From Halobacillus kuroshimensis DSM 18393 (GTDB lineage: Bacteria > Bacillota > Bacilli > Bacillales > Halobacillaceae), in assembly GCF_000425705.1 (NCBI RefSeq), contig NZ_AUDY01000013.1:1-64000 (forward strand): a DNA stretch of 64,000 nt, written 5' to 3'. The notes below the pieces were generated by a model that was not told where the DNA came from, ran no database searches, and saw nothing but the letters and a program-made list of their open reading frames with translations. Shown here in pieces: positions 24,784 through 32,042 of this stretch. The translations under genes were made by a program, and so were the position numbers. Numbering within the stretch: the stretch's first letter is position 1; each line of letters starts with the position of its first letter.

Positions 24784-25905
24784 ATGATGACTGTCATTAA
24801 GAATGTCCATATTCACCCGATCACCTCTCCATCTATTCCGAACGGCTCTGTCCACATTGTCGACGGAAAAATTCAGGATTATGGAGCGGACCTCCAAATT
24901 CCTGAACAAGCGGAATGCATTGATGGAAAAGGAATGGATCTGTATCCCGGCTTTATTGACGTCCACACCCACCTCGGATTATATGATGAAGGTACAGGCT
25001 GGGCAGGCAGTGATGCCAACGAAACGATTGAAGCCATCACTCCCCATTTAAGAGCTATCGACGGCGCTCACCCGCTGGATCCTGCTTTCTTCAATGCGCG
25101 CAAAGCCGGTGTCACGACCGCCCACATTATGCCGGGGAGCGCCAATATGATCGGTGGGATGACGTCGGTTATAAAGACCGTGGGCCATACCATCAACCAT
25201 ATGATTCTACGCCAGACGGCCGGGCTGAAGCTGGCTCTCGGTGAAAACCCGAAACGCATTCACTCCCAGTCCAAAAATGCATCCATCACCCGTCTTGGCA
25301 TCATGGGGACGCTGCGGGAAACATTTTATGCTGCCATGAAAGATCCTGACCCAGGCCTCCGTGTCCAGCCGATACTTAAAGCTCTCAACAAGGAAATCCC
25401 TGTCCGGATCCACGCACACAGAGCGGATGACATTGTTACAGCGCTCCGGTTTGCAGATGAATTCGATCTTGATTTAAGAATCGAACACTGTACAGAAGGG
25501 CACCTGATCGCAGACGAGCTGGCCGGCCGTGATCTCCAGGTATCTGTCGGACCCACCTTTACACGAGCGTCTAAAATTGAACTGCGCAACAAAACGTGGC
25601 AGACGTATAAAATTCTGCATGACTACGGCATTAAAGTATCGATTACGACCGATCACCCCTACACCCCTATCCAATACTTAAACATCTGCGCAGCCCTGGC
25701 GGCCAGAGAAGGAATGGAAATTGAGGATGCCCTGCGCGGCATTACCATTACTCCAGCGAAAAACCTCGGCGTGGATGACCGGGTAGGATCTATCGAAAAA
25801 GGCAAGGATGCCGATCTTGTCCTATGGAGCGGTCACCCTTTCGAGTATCTCTCCAAGCCGATATGGACAATGATCAACGGAAAAATGGTTTACTACCAGG
25901 AATAA
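24784..25905 (+). CDS. Amidohydrolase family protein (imidazolonepropionase-like)
   Basis: 373 residues. The metal-dependent hydrolase barrel shows FIDVHTHLGLYDEG (HxH), His in VRIHAHRADD, IEHCTEGH and the catalytic Asp in ITTDHPYTP, followed by the terminal KGKDADLVLWSGHPFE strand typical of cyclic amidohydrolases and D-aminoacylase-like enzymes. Substrate unknown. Three in-frame ATG codons (24778, 24784, 24787) follow AAAGG; I chose 24784 for spacing. It stands alone, with a terminator on each side. Confidence 0.85.
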   Translation: MMTVIKNVHIHPITSPSIPNGSVHIVDGKIQDYGADLQIPEQAECIDGKGMDLYPGFIDVHTHLGLYDEGTGWAGSDANETIEAITPHLRAIDGAHPLDPAFFNARKAGVTTAHIMPGSANMIGGMTSVIKTVGHTINHMILRQTAGLKLALGENPKRIHSQSKNASITRLGIMGTLRETFYAAMKDPDPGLRVQPILKALNKEIPVRIHAHRADDIVTALRFADEFDLDLRIEHCTEGHLIADELAGRDLQVSVGPTFTRASKIELRNKTWQTYKILHDYGIKVSITTDHPYTPIQYLNICAALAAREGMEIEDALRGITITPAKNLGVDDRVGSIEKGKDADLVLWSGHPFEYLSKPIWTMINGKMVYYQE

Positions 25906-25907
25906 AA

Positions 25908-25945
25908 AAACAAGCCTCTCCCATTTGGAAGAGGCTTGTTTTCAT
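25908..25945. terminator. Bidirectional terminator, amidohydrolase and hxlAB
   Basis: CAAGCCTCT/AGAGGCTTG stem with A-run left and T-run right. Confidence 0.9.
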
Positions 25946-26503
25946 TTATTCAAGATTGGCATGCTTTCCGTACATCATCTCTGAATCCAGGCCTTTTTTC
26001 TCCATCAGACCTAAAATTAAAGCATCATATAAGACGAGCATCGTTTGTTCAAATAAGGATCCCATCGGCTGGATCGTGCGGAACTCTTCCTGACCACGGT
26101 CTTTGGGAGCTCCCGGCATTTGAACCGTCAGATCCGCTGTTTTACCGATGGTAGAATCAGGATTGATCGTAACAGCCGCCACTTTTCCACCTAAACGCTT
26201 TGCCTTTTCTGCCACAGCCGCAAGCGAAACGGTTTCTCCAGAGCCTGTACCGATGATCAAAAGGTCCCCTTCTTCCAGTCCAGCTGTGACGGTCTCACCT
26301 ACCGCATAAGCGTCCAGCCCTATATGCATGAGACGCATGACAAAAGATTTTCCCATTAAGCCGGAACGGCCGGCGCCCGCAACGAAAATTCTCCTGGACT
26401 GAAGCATCTGGGTGATTAGTGCTTCTGTTTCTTCACGGGAGATAAGTGAAATACTTTCTTCCAGCTCAGCAGTAATCTTCTTCATATACGCTTGTGCATT
26501 CAT
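25946..26503 (-). CDS. hxlB: 6-phospho-3-hexuloisomerase
   Basis: 185-residue SIS-domain protein: FVAGAGRSGLMGKSFVMRL at about residues 37-55 is the phosphosugar-binding start, and a second glycine-rich IIGTGSGETVS follows at about 90-100. It converts 3-hexulose-6-phosphate to fructose-6-phosphate, the second step of the ribulose monophosphate route. It lies 8 bp after hxlA in one operon under HxlR. Confidence 0.94.
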   Translation of the reverse strand: MNAQAYMKKITAELEESISLISREETEALITQMLQSRRIFVAGAGRSGLMGKSFVMRLMHIGLDAYAVGETVTAGLEEGDLLIIGTGSGETVSLAAVAEKAKRLGGKVAAVTINPDSTIGKTADLTVQMPGAPKDRGQEEFRTIQPMGSLFEQTMLVLYDALILGLMEKKGLDSEMMYGKHANLE

Positions 26504-26511
26504 AAAGCACC

Positions 26512-27144
26512 TCAGCCTTGGGTAATGAGTTCTTTGATTTGCTTGGCTGCTGATGCTTTGTCTTCCTGGCCGGTAATTCCTCCGCCGACGATGATCAAAT
26601 CAGGGTTATGGCTGATCACTTCCGGAAGGGTTTCGAGCTTGATGCCGCCCGCAATGGCCGTCTTCGCGTTCTTGACTACTTTCTTAATAGCAGCAAGGTC
26701 TGCAAAGGAATCTTTTCCAACGGCTTGGAGATCATAACCCGTGTGTACACAAATATAATCCACACCGAGCTGATCCAGTTCCCCGGCACGTGCTTCAATA
26801 TCCTGAACAGCGATCATGTCGGCAAGAATTTCTTTCCCCTGTTTTTTCGCTTCCTTTACGGCTCCTTTGATGGATTCATCTTCAGCAGCTCCAAGAATGG
26901 TAACGATGTCTGCTCCTGACGCAGACGCCTGGCTGACCTCGTAACCGGCCGCATCCATAATTTTAAGATCGGCAAGAACGGTCATATCAGGGAAGGCTTT
27001 CTTCATTTCTTTCACAGCCTTCAATCCTTCATTAATGACGACCGGCGTGCCGATTTCCACCACGTCGACATGGTTCTCCACTTCCTTCACCACTTCAATG
27101 GCACCGTTAATATCTACAAGATCTAAAGCAAGTTGTAATTTCAT
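26512..27144 (-). CDS. hxlA: 3-hexulose-6-phosphate synthase
   Basis: 210-residue OMP-decarboxylase-fold protein: QLALDLVDINGAI, the active-site DLKIMDAAGYE motif, HTGYDLQA and the phosphate-binding IVGGGITGQED end. It fixes formaldehyde onto ribulose-5-phosphate. In Bacillus this pair detoxifies formaldehyde. GAAGGAG precedes ATG. Confidence 0.95.
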   Translation of the reverse strand: MKLQLALDLVDINGAIEVVKEVENHVDVVEIGTPVVINEGLKAVKEMKKAFPDMTVLADLKIMDAAGYEVSQASASGADIVTILGAAEDESIKGAVKEAKKQGKEILADMIAVQDIEARAGELDQLGVDYICVHTGYDLQAVGKDSFADLAAIKKVVKNAKTAIAGGIKLETLPEVISHNPDLIIVGGGITGQEDKASAAKQIKELITQG

Positions 27145-27228
27145 ATATCTTCGACTCCTTCTTCTTTGAGTTGGATAAGCCCCAGGTTAAAAACTTTACG
27201 CTGTGGCACAGGGATTAGTATACTCAGC

Positions 27229-27286
27229 CTAGTGAAACAAAAAAAGTACGCATTTTTTTCACACGTAGTGAAAAAAAGTATACTGC
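27229..27286 (-). promoter_or_regulatory. HxlR operator region
   Basis: Two direct repeats of the form TAGTGAAA(C)AAAAAAAGTA lie 36 bp apart (27230-27249 and 27266-27281). Between and within them a perfect palindrome, TTTTTTTCAC-N5-GTGAAAAAAA, spans 27253-27277. In B. subtilis HxlR activates hxlAB from two direct repeats upstream of its promoter, so this is the likely equivalent. It lies between the divergent hxlA and hxlR. Confidence 0.7.
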
Positions 27287-27316
27287 CCCCTCGACTTTTA
27301 TATAGAAAGGAAGAGC

Positions 27317-27694
27317 ATGATGCCGAATTTGGGAGAACGATCATTCAACTGTGAAAAAGAATTAACTTTAGCCATTATAGGTGGAAAGTGGAAAATGCTG
27401 ATTCTCTGGCATTTAGGAAAAGAAGGAACGAAACGCTTCGGAGAACTGAAGACCCTTATGCCGGGAATTACCCAGCGGATGCTCGTCAACCAGCTGCGTG
27501 AACTTGAAGCCCACGATATCATTCACCGGGAAGTGTACCCGGTCGTTCCCCCCAAAGTGGAATATTCGCTGACCAAACACGGGGAAAGCCTGCTCCCGAT
27601 TCTGGAAGCGATGTACGCCTGGGGAAGAAATTATGTCGATGAGGTGCTCGATGGTAAAGATGACTTCACTATCGCCGGGGATCACAGCGGATAA
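27317..27694 (+). CDS. hxlR: HxlR-type transcriptional activator
   Basis: 125 residues, a DUF24/HxlR winged-helix protein: the N-terminal [19 protein letters not shown] has the conserved Cys of the family, followed by [14 protein letters not shown] (recognition helix) and a beta-wing [12 protein letters not shown]. In B. subtilis it activates hxlAB in response to formaldehyde. Divergent from hxlAB here; its operators lie in between. ATG 27317 or 27320. Confidence 0.92.
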   Translation: MMPNLGERSFNCEKELTLAIIGGKWKMLILWHLGKEGTKRFGELKTLMPGITQRMLVNQLRELEAHDIIHREVYPVVPPKVEYSLTKHGESLLPILEAMYAWGRNYVDEVLDGKDDFTIAGDHSG

Positions 27695-27727
27695 CGCATA
27701 ACATCCATCCATAGCAAGGCAGTAAAA

Positions 27728-27757
27728 AGGGCACCGATTCATCCCGGTGCTTTTTTT
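27728..27757 (+). terminator. Terminator of hxlR
   Basis: GGGCACCG/CGGTGC stem followed by seven T. Confidence 0.9.
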
Positions 27758-27910
27758 GCACATTCATTACAAATATAATGTTTCGAATTCAAACTTTACG
27801 GTAATAGGTAGACTGTAACAAAACTTGTACAAGTGTTACACAGCGTTGTATGAATTCGATATTTTTTGCCTTCCCGGCAATGAATATAAAAAATCAAGGG
27901 AGTGGAATGA

Positions 27911-28705
27911 ATGAAGAAATTGTTATCAAGTCTTGCTGCTGTTGTTTTGATTTTTGGAATGTTCGCCCCGGCTGTTTTCGCAGATCATCACGAGGAAGCT
28001 ATGCTCCGTGTCGTCCATGCTTCACCTGATGCGCCTGCGGTTGACGTATACTTAAATGATGAAGCCGCTGTTGAAGGTGCTGAGTTCAAAGCAGCTACCG
28101 ACTATATGAAAGTTCCTGCAGGAGAACATACCGTTGAAATTTATGCAGCCGGTACAAAAGGTGAACAGGATCCTGTTATTTCAACAAATGTTACAGTAGA
28201 AGCTGGTAAAGCTTATACAGCAGCAGCTGTTGATAACCTGGAGAACCTGCAGTTGAAAGCTCTTGAAGATTCCATGGAAGCAAGTGAAGATATGGCTAAA
28301 ATCCGCGTTGGACACTTCATTCCAGAAGCTCCAGCTGTTGATGTAGGACCTATCGATGGAGACGCTGTCTTCTCTGGCGCCGAATTCCCGATGGTAACCG
28401 ATTATAAGGAACTTGAAGCTGGAACATATGACCTGGAAGTCCGCACAACAGATGGGACACAGCTGATTGACCTTTCCGGAACAGCTCTGGAAGCAGGTAA
28501 TGTCTATAGTGCATTCGCTGTAGGGACTGCTGATAATCCTGAAGTAATCCTTCTTCAAGATTCATCCGCTATGCCTTCTGATATGCCTGAAACTGGTTTT
28601 GGTGGAACAAACCAGACATCCAATGCCCTTCTATATGCCGGTATCCTGGGTCTGGCAGCAGCAGGTGCTGGTGTATTCCTTACACGCAGAAAATCTGAAG
28701 CGTAA
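27911..28705 (+). CDS. Cell-wall-anchored DUF4397 protein
   Basis: 264 residues: Sec signal peptide (1 to about 25, ...PAVFADHHE), two DUF4397 repeats (starting MLRVVHASPDAPAVDVY near 31 and KIRVGHFIPEAPAVDVG near 129), then a sorting signal: MPETG near 227, a hydrophobic stretch LLYAGILGLAAAGAGVFL and the basic tail TRRKSEA. Overall acidic. It would be displayed on the surface; its ligand is unknown. A class F-like sortase starts 7 bp downstream, so this is likely its substrate. The motif has Met in place of the usual Leu. RBS AAGGGAGTGG. Confidence 0.88.
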   Translation: MKKLLSSLAAVVLIFGMFAPAVFADHHEEAMLRVVHASPDAPAVDVYLNDEAAVEGAEFKAATDYMKVPAGEHTVEIYAAGTKGEQDPVISTNVTVEAGKAYTAAAVDNLENLQLKALEDSMEASEDMAKIRVGHFIPEAPAVDVGPIDGDAVFSGAEFPMVTDYKELEAGTYDLEVRTTDGTQLIDLSGTALEAGNVYSAFAVGTADNPEVILLQDSSAMPSDMPETGFGGTNQTSNALLYAGILGLAAAGAGVFLTRRKSEA

Positions 28706-28712
28706 GTAAGAT

Positions 28713-29399
28713 ATGAAAAGAATCTTAACCCCTGTGATCCTCGGTCTCTTCGTTTTCTTCGCAAGCTATTTCCTGCTTAGCGAAGAACCCTTGAAAGAGG
28801 CCGGGGTTCTTTCTACCTCCAGCCAGGATGAGTTTATGAAAGAAACACACGCAGGAGAAAAAGAAACCAGAGACGCCCTTGAAAACGAGCCGATCCAGCA
28901 GAATTACACACCTGCCGCCACCGTATCTCCTGACAAACAGGAGGGCATCGTACCGAATCGGTTGGAAATCCCCGCCATCGACGTCGACGCCCCTGTCCAG
29001 TCACTCGGGTATACCGATGAAGGTGGAATGGCGGTTCCTGCTAACTTGACGGACACCGGATGGTTTGAGCCTGGGACAAAACCAGGGAACCAGGGGAATT
29101 CCGTCATCGCTGGTCATGTAGATGGGAGAAGCGGCCCCGCCGTATTTTTTGATTTAAAAGAACTGTCAGAGGGCGATGAGATTTATCTTTATGATGATGA
29201 AGGAACCCGCCTAACGTTCACAGTGGAAAAAATGGCGTCCTACCCTTTTCAAGATTCACCCATCCGTGAACTTTTCGGTCCTTCCAGCGGACAGAGGTTA
29301 AACTTAATTACCTGTACAGGATCGTACAACCAGGAAGCCTCCACTTATTCCGAGCGCCTCGTTGTCTTTACTGTGCTGACAGAAGTAGAGGACGTTTAA
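28713..29399 (+). CDS. Class F-like sortase
   Basis: 228 residues: an N-terminal membrane anchor (4-22), a linker, and a sortase barrel from about residue 80 with RLEIPAIDVDAPV, catalytic His in IAGHVDG, Cys in NLITCTGSYN and Arg in SERLVV. It cleaves sorting signals and joins proteins to peptidoglycan. No good Shine-Dalgarno precedes ATG (AAGTAAGAT), and the start lies 7 bp after the DUF4397 stop, so translation is probably coupled to it. Confidence 0.87.
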   Translation: MKRILTPVILGLFVFFASYFLLSEEPLKEAGVLSTSSQDEFMKETHAGEKETRDALENEPIQQNYTPAATVSPDKQEGIVPNRLEIPAIDVDAPVQSLGYTDEGGMAVPANLTDTGWFEPGTKPGNQGNSVIAGHVDGRSGPAVFFDLKELSEGDEIYLYDDEGTRLTFTVEKMASYPFQDSPIRELFGPSSGQRLNLITCTGSYNQEASTYSERLVVFTVLTEVEDV

Positions 29400-29401
29400 T
29401 A

Positions 29402-29436
29402 GGCACCCAGCCTTCACGGTAAGGGTGCCTTTTTAT
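29402..29436 (+). terminator. Terminator of the sortase unit
   Basis: GGCACCC/GGGTGCC stem and TTTTTAT. Confidence 0.88.
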
Positions 29437-29572
29437 GTTTTACATAAAGGCTGGAGGGTGACGAAACAAGGAAAAAATTTCATCGCAACTTTACAATTAT
29501 TTTATTCACTTTTTTACGGTTTTGGATTATTATAAGTTTAGATGATTCTTTATAAGTTTCTGTTTTAGGGAA

Positions 29573-29735
29573 GGCAAATGGTGCGCCACCAGTAGCTGTA
29601 CTGGTTCTAGTGGGTTCGATTCCCACCCCGGATTTTTGTGAGCAATTGATAAAAATTCGAGGGGGGTTCGAACCAGCCAGGAATGGTTCTTTCCTATGCA
29701 TACGACCCCCCTCCTCATCCAAGGAGGGATTTTTT
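29573..29735 (+). ncRNA. Structured tRNA-like leader of the GNAT gene
   Basis: A perfect tRNA T-arm, GTGGG-TTCGATT-CCCAC (29610-29626, loop fits TTCRAnY), is preceded by a CCAGT/ACTGG stem with a 6-nt loop (29589-29604) and a 5-nt linker, exactly the layout of the 3' half of a tRNA. No matching 5' acceptor arm (TCCGGGG) or normal D-arm exists. Downstream CACCCCGGATTTTT can instead pair with AAAAATTCGAGGGG (29650-29664), a structure exclusive with the T-arm. A further GGGGGG...CCCCCC helix encloses GAACCA/TGGTTC (29661-29712). It ends at the ribosome site of the GNAT gene. Either a tRNA relic or a cis-regulatory RNA. Confidence 0.5.
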
Positions 29736-30284
29736 ATGCTGAAAAAGCGTGAACTGCATGACGCCCCGGTTTTGTTTGATTTGATGAATCACCCTGAAGT
29801 TTTTCCATATGTCCGCCATAAAGCTTCATCAAGTGATGAGTTTTACTTTTTGACAAAGCAGACCATAGAAGCAGAAGATCGGGGTGAATTGGTTTCACGT
29901 ACGATCCTGGATGAGTGGGCCCAGCCAATCGGAACGATCAATCTTTTTGATATACAAGAAGGAAGAGGATTTTTAGCCACTTGGATCGGCCGTCCTTATT
30001 TCGGTATGGGGTACAACAAGCCTGCCAAGGAAGCGTTTTTTGAAGAGTTGTTCTTCCAGTTGGATGTTCAGGCGGTCTTTATGAAAATCCGCCGTACCAA
30101 TGTCCGTTCCATGAAAGCCGCACTCAAAATTCCGTATGTATCCTCTGCCAACGAGGATTATCCGGACGTCTACGAATGGATCAACCGTAACGAGGATGTG
30201 TATGATCTTTACGTCATTACGAAAGACCAGTATTTATTCCACTATTATGGTGAGCAGAATAATGAGGAAATGATGGAAGCATAA
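29736..30284 (+). CDS. GNAT family acetyltransferase
   Basis: 182 residues starting MLKKRELHDAPVLFDLMNH, the RimJ/RimL-like opening of the GNAT fold. GTINLF and the acetyl-CoA-binding loop IGRPYFGMGYNKPAKEAFF follow, then FMKIRRTNVRSMKAALKIP, the usual last motif of these enzymes. Substrate unknown. ATG 7 nt after AAGGAGGG. The long structured leader suggests regulation at the RNA level. Confidence 0.85.
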   Translation: MLKKRELHDAPVLFDLMNHPEVFPYVRHKASSSDEFYFLTKQTIEAEDRGELVSRTILDEWAQPIGTINLFDIQEGRGFLATWIGRPYFGMGYNKPAKEAFFEELFFQLDVQAVFMKIRRTNVRSMKAALKIPYVSSANEDYPDVYEWINRNEDVYDLYVITKDQYLFHYYGEQNNEEMMEA

Positions 30285-30311
30285 GCAGAACGCTTATGCT
30301 TCTTTTTTGTG
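30277..30311 (+). terminator. Terminator of the GNAT gene
   Basis: AGCATAAGC/GCTTATGCT stem overlapping the stop codon, followed by TCTTTTTTG. Confidence 0.88.
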
Positions 30312-30436
30312 GAGAAAACTATCCACAGCATTGTGCACAGTGTGAATAACTTTCTGAATAATCAGCGAATACACAACTTTCACATAACCGCTCATGTGTA
30401 CAAAAACCACACCACCGCTGTGGATCATGTGCACAA
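30308..30436. promoter_or_regulatory. Cluster of DnaA-box-like sequences
   Basis: Between two convergent genes lie TTCTCCACA (minus, 30308-30316), CTATCCACA (30319-30327), TTGTGCACA (30331-30339), TTATTCACA (minus, 30341-30349), TGATCCACA (minus, 30419-30427) and TTGTGCACA (minus, 30428-30436). Four differ from TTATCCACA at one position and two at two. B. subtilis has several intergenic DnaA-box clusters outside oriC that titrate DnaA. No oriC genes are near, so this is not an origin. Confidence 0.55.
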
Positions 30437-30438
30437 AC

Positions 30439-31101
30439 TCATGTAACCGATGGAATGGGAACTTGGGGGGCGTTGATTTCTGTTTTCAGAAGACCCTTCA
30501 TCGGAACCGGCACTTCTGGTGTGCCGTGAACACCTGCCGCTACTTCAAATTTATTGAATACAAGCACCAGATGATCATCCTTAATGTAAAAAGCTGTGTT
30601 CTCACGGACACCCGCAAATGGCTGTTCAGCACGAAGATCCGGATCAGCATCCAATACTTTTTTCACTTCCTTATTCAACTTGGCCATATCAAAGAGATCC
30701 TGCAGCTTCTTCACTTCCCCGCCTGTCCTGTCTTCAAAGTTCACCGATGTGACCGTAGAATTGTAACGGTCCCCCCTTGATATGTGGGAAATCATAACAA
30801 CAGAATAGAAATGTTTTTCCTGGTAAACAGCGGACTCTTCATAATACAAATAAGGAACTCCGCTGAAATCAGCTGCCCCCTTCTGCACCCGCCCGGCCGT
30901 ATGCTCCAGCTTTTGAACAATCCTGTGATTGACGATGTTCTGCAGTTCTTCATTTTCCAAATTCGTAAACAAAGGATAGTCGGCATGTACCTCCCAATCC
31001 TCCGCCACTTTATCTTTGTGCATGATTTTATACATACTTTCCGCCGAAACAGCTTCTGATGTGATCAGGATCACCATCAAAGCCACCACCCATAGTCGCA
31101 T
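30439..31101 (-). CDS. Secreted DUF3298/DUF4163 protein
   Basis: 220 residues: signal peptide (MRLWVVALMVILITSEAVSAES), then a DUF4163-like region and DUF3298 (about 120-210, with FVFNKFEVAAGVHGTPEVPVP reading LVFNKFEVAAGVHGTPEVP here). This module occurs extracellularly in RsiV-type anti-sigma factors and in stand-alone secreted proteins. No membrane anchor other than the signal and no sigma gene adjacent, so it is not an anti-sigma factor by context. ATG 31101 or GTG 31104 follow GGAGGG. Confidence 0.75.
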   Translation of the reverse strand: MRLWVVALMVILITSEAVSAESMYKIMHKDKVAEDWEVHADYPLFTNLENEELQNIVNHRIVQKLEHTAGRVQKGAADFSGVPYLYYEESAVYQEKHFYSVVMISHISRGDRYNSTVTSVNFEDRTGGEVKKLQDLFDMAKLNKEVKKVLDADPDLRAEQPFAGVRENTAFYIKDDHLVLVFNKFEVAAGVHGTPEVPVPMKGLLKTEINAPQVPIPSVT

Positions 31102-31251
31102 CACTGTCCATCCCTCCTGTACCATTAGTTTGACCTAAATAGGCGAAACTAATGGACGGGAGTGAAATTTTTATCCGCTGATCTTTGTCCATATCCTTTC
31201 CGGAGCGTCTGGAACCTGTGATACCATACAAGAAGAAAGGTGGGAAATGAT

Positions 31252-31611
31252 ATGGATCAACTTATGTTTATACAAACCGGAATGGGAACAGATGTACACG
31301 GACAGAATGTGACAAAGGCAGCTGTCCGAGCAGTCAAGAATGCCATCCACACCAATTCCATGCCGGGCATCCGGACCGTTCTTCCTGAACAATCTCTGGA
31401 CAATATGAAAATTAACGTCAAACTGGCCGTCCCCTGCGATTTCGATCAGCTGGATCATGAGGAAGTGAAAAAAGCCATTCCATTTGGCGAAGTGAACATC
31501 ACCGTCATGGAGGGTGGAATGGTTACAACCAGCGGCATTTTTCTTGAAGAGAAAGAAGACAAAAATGATTTGATGTACATCGTAAATGCAGCCGTTGAAG
31601 TCGGTTATTAA
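31252..31611 (+). CDS. Lin0512 family protein
   Basis: 119 residues starting MDQLMFIQTGMGTDVHGQN and containing TKAAVRAVKNAI and NVKLAVPCDFDQLD, the features of the small Lin0512/TIGR02058 family of Firmicutes. No known function. ATG 31252 has GGTGGG 7 nt upstream; GTG at 31240 is less well placed. No obvious operon partner. Confidence 0.8.
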   Translation: MDQLMFIQTGMGTDVHGQNVTKAAVRAVKNAIHTNSMPGIRTVLPEQSLDNMKINVKLAVPCDFDQLDHEEVKKAIPFGEVNITVMEGGMVTTSGIFLEEKEDKNDLMYIVNAAVEVGY

Positions 31612-31620
31612 TCAGAAGAA

Positions 31621-32034
31621 GGCCCGGGACACTCCCGGGCCTAAGCTTGTAGAGAAACCTTTTTTCTAATAACTGCAAAGGGCGGGCCAATTCTTGGTCA
31701 CGGATAGAATTTTTCCAACGCAAGCAGTAGTAACGCAGCCAGTACTGTTCTTTTAAAACGGCGAAAGAGCTATGCTCAACGTTCTCTTTTATCATAGGGT
31801 AAAGCTGTTTCCACACAGGCATCGGCACGAGGAGCGTTCGGTGGTGACGCCTGCGGGAACAGTGCGAGCCGAAGATCCACTTGGTCCAATGGTTTTCTTG
31901 ACCAAGTTAGCTGAGGCCGTGCCCGCGGCAAGCATCCACCGATAAGTGGAACGTGCCCCCTCATCACGACAGGACAACTCTAACTGGATAACACGGATTT
32001 TTCTACAGCCTTAGGCCCGGGATGCTCCCGGGCC
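31621..32034 (+). mobile_element. Copy E of the dispersed repeat, long form, flanked by duplicated terminator hairpin
   Basis: The palindromic core (31822-31957) has left arm GGAGCGTTCGGTGGTGACG and right arm CAAGCATCCACCGATAAG. A further ~180 bp on the left is shared with copy F. Left end CTTGTAGAGAAA and right end TTTTTCTACAG are inverted repeats. Outside them lie two copies of a GC-rich terminator hairpin, GGCCCGGG-N5-CCCGGGCC (31621-31641 and 32014-32034; 19 of 21 bp equal). Confidence 0.85.
31642..31828 (-). pseudogene. Short degenerate ORF in the long arm of copy E
   Basis: Within copy E about 62 codons stay open (starting MPVWKQLYPMIKENVEH, containing KEQYWLRYYCLRWKNSI). The corresponding part of copy F has the same start, MPVGKQLYAMINEK, but is shifted by 2 nt after about 17 codons. 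There is no ribosome site. It looks like a relic of a coding region carried by the element; no family recognised. Confidence 0.3.
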
Positions 32035-32042
32035 TTTCTCGT

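Noticed and set aside
29589-29630. A functional tRNA gene
   Set aside because: Only the 3' half layout is present; no 5' acceptor strand pairs with CCCCGGA and the anticodon-like loop has 6 nt.
30308-30436. A chromosomal replication origin
   Set aside because: No dnaA, dnaN or other oriC genes nearby and no AT-rich unwinding element; called a DnaA-box cluster instead.
30439-31101. Anti-sigma-V factor RsiV
   Set aside because: The DUF3298 module is present, but there is no cytoplasmic sigma-binding segment before the hydrophobic signal and no sigma gene next to it.
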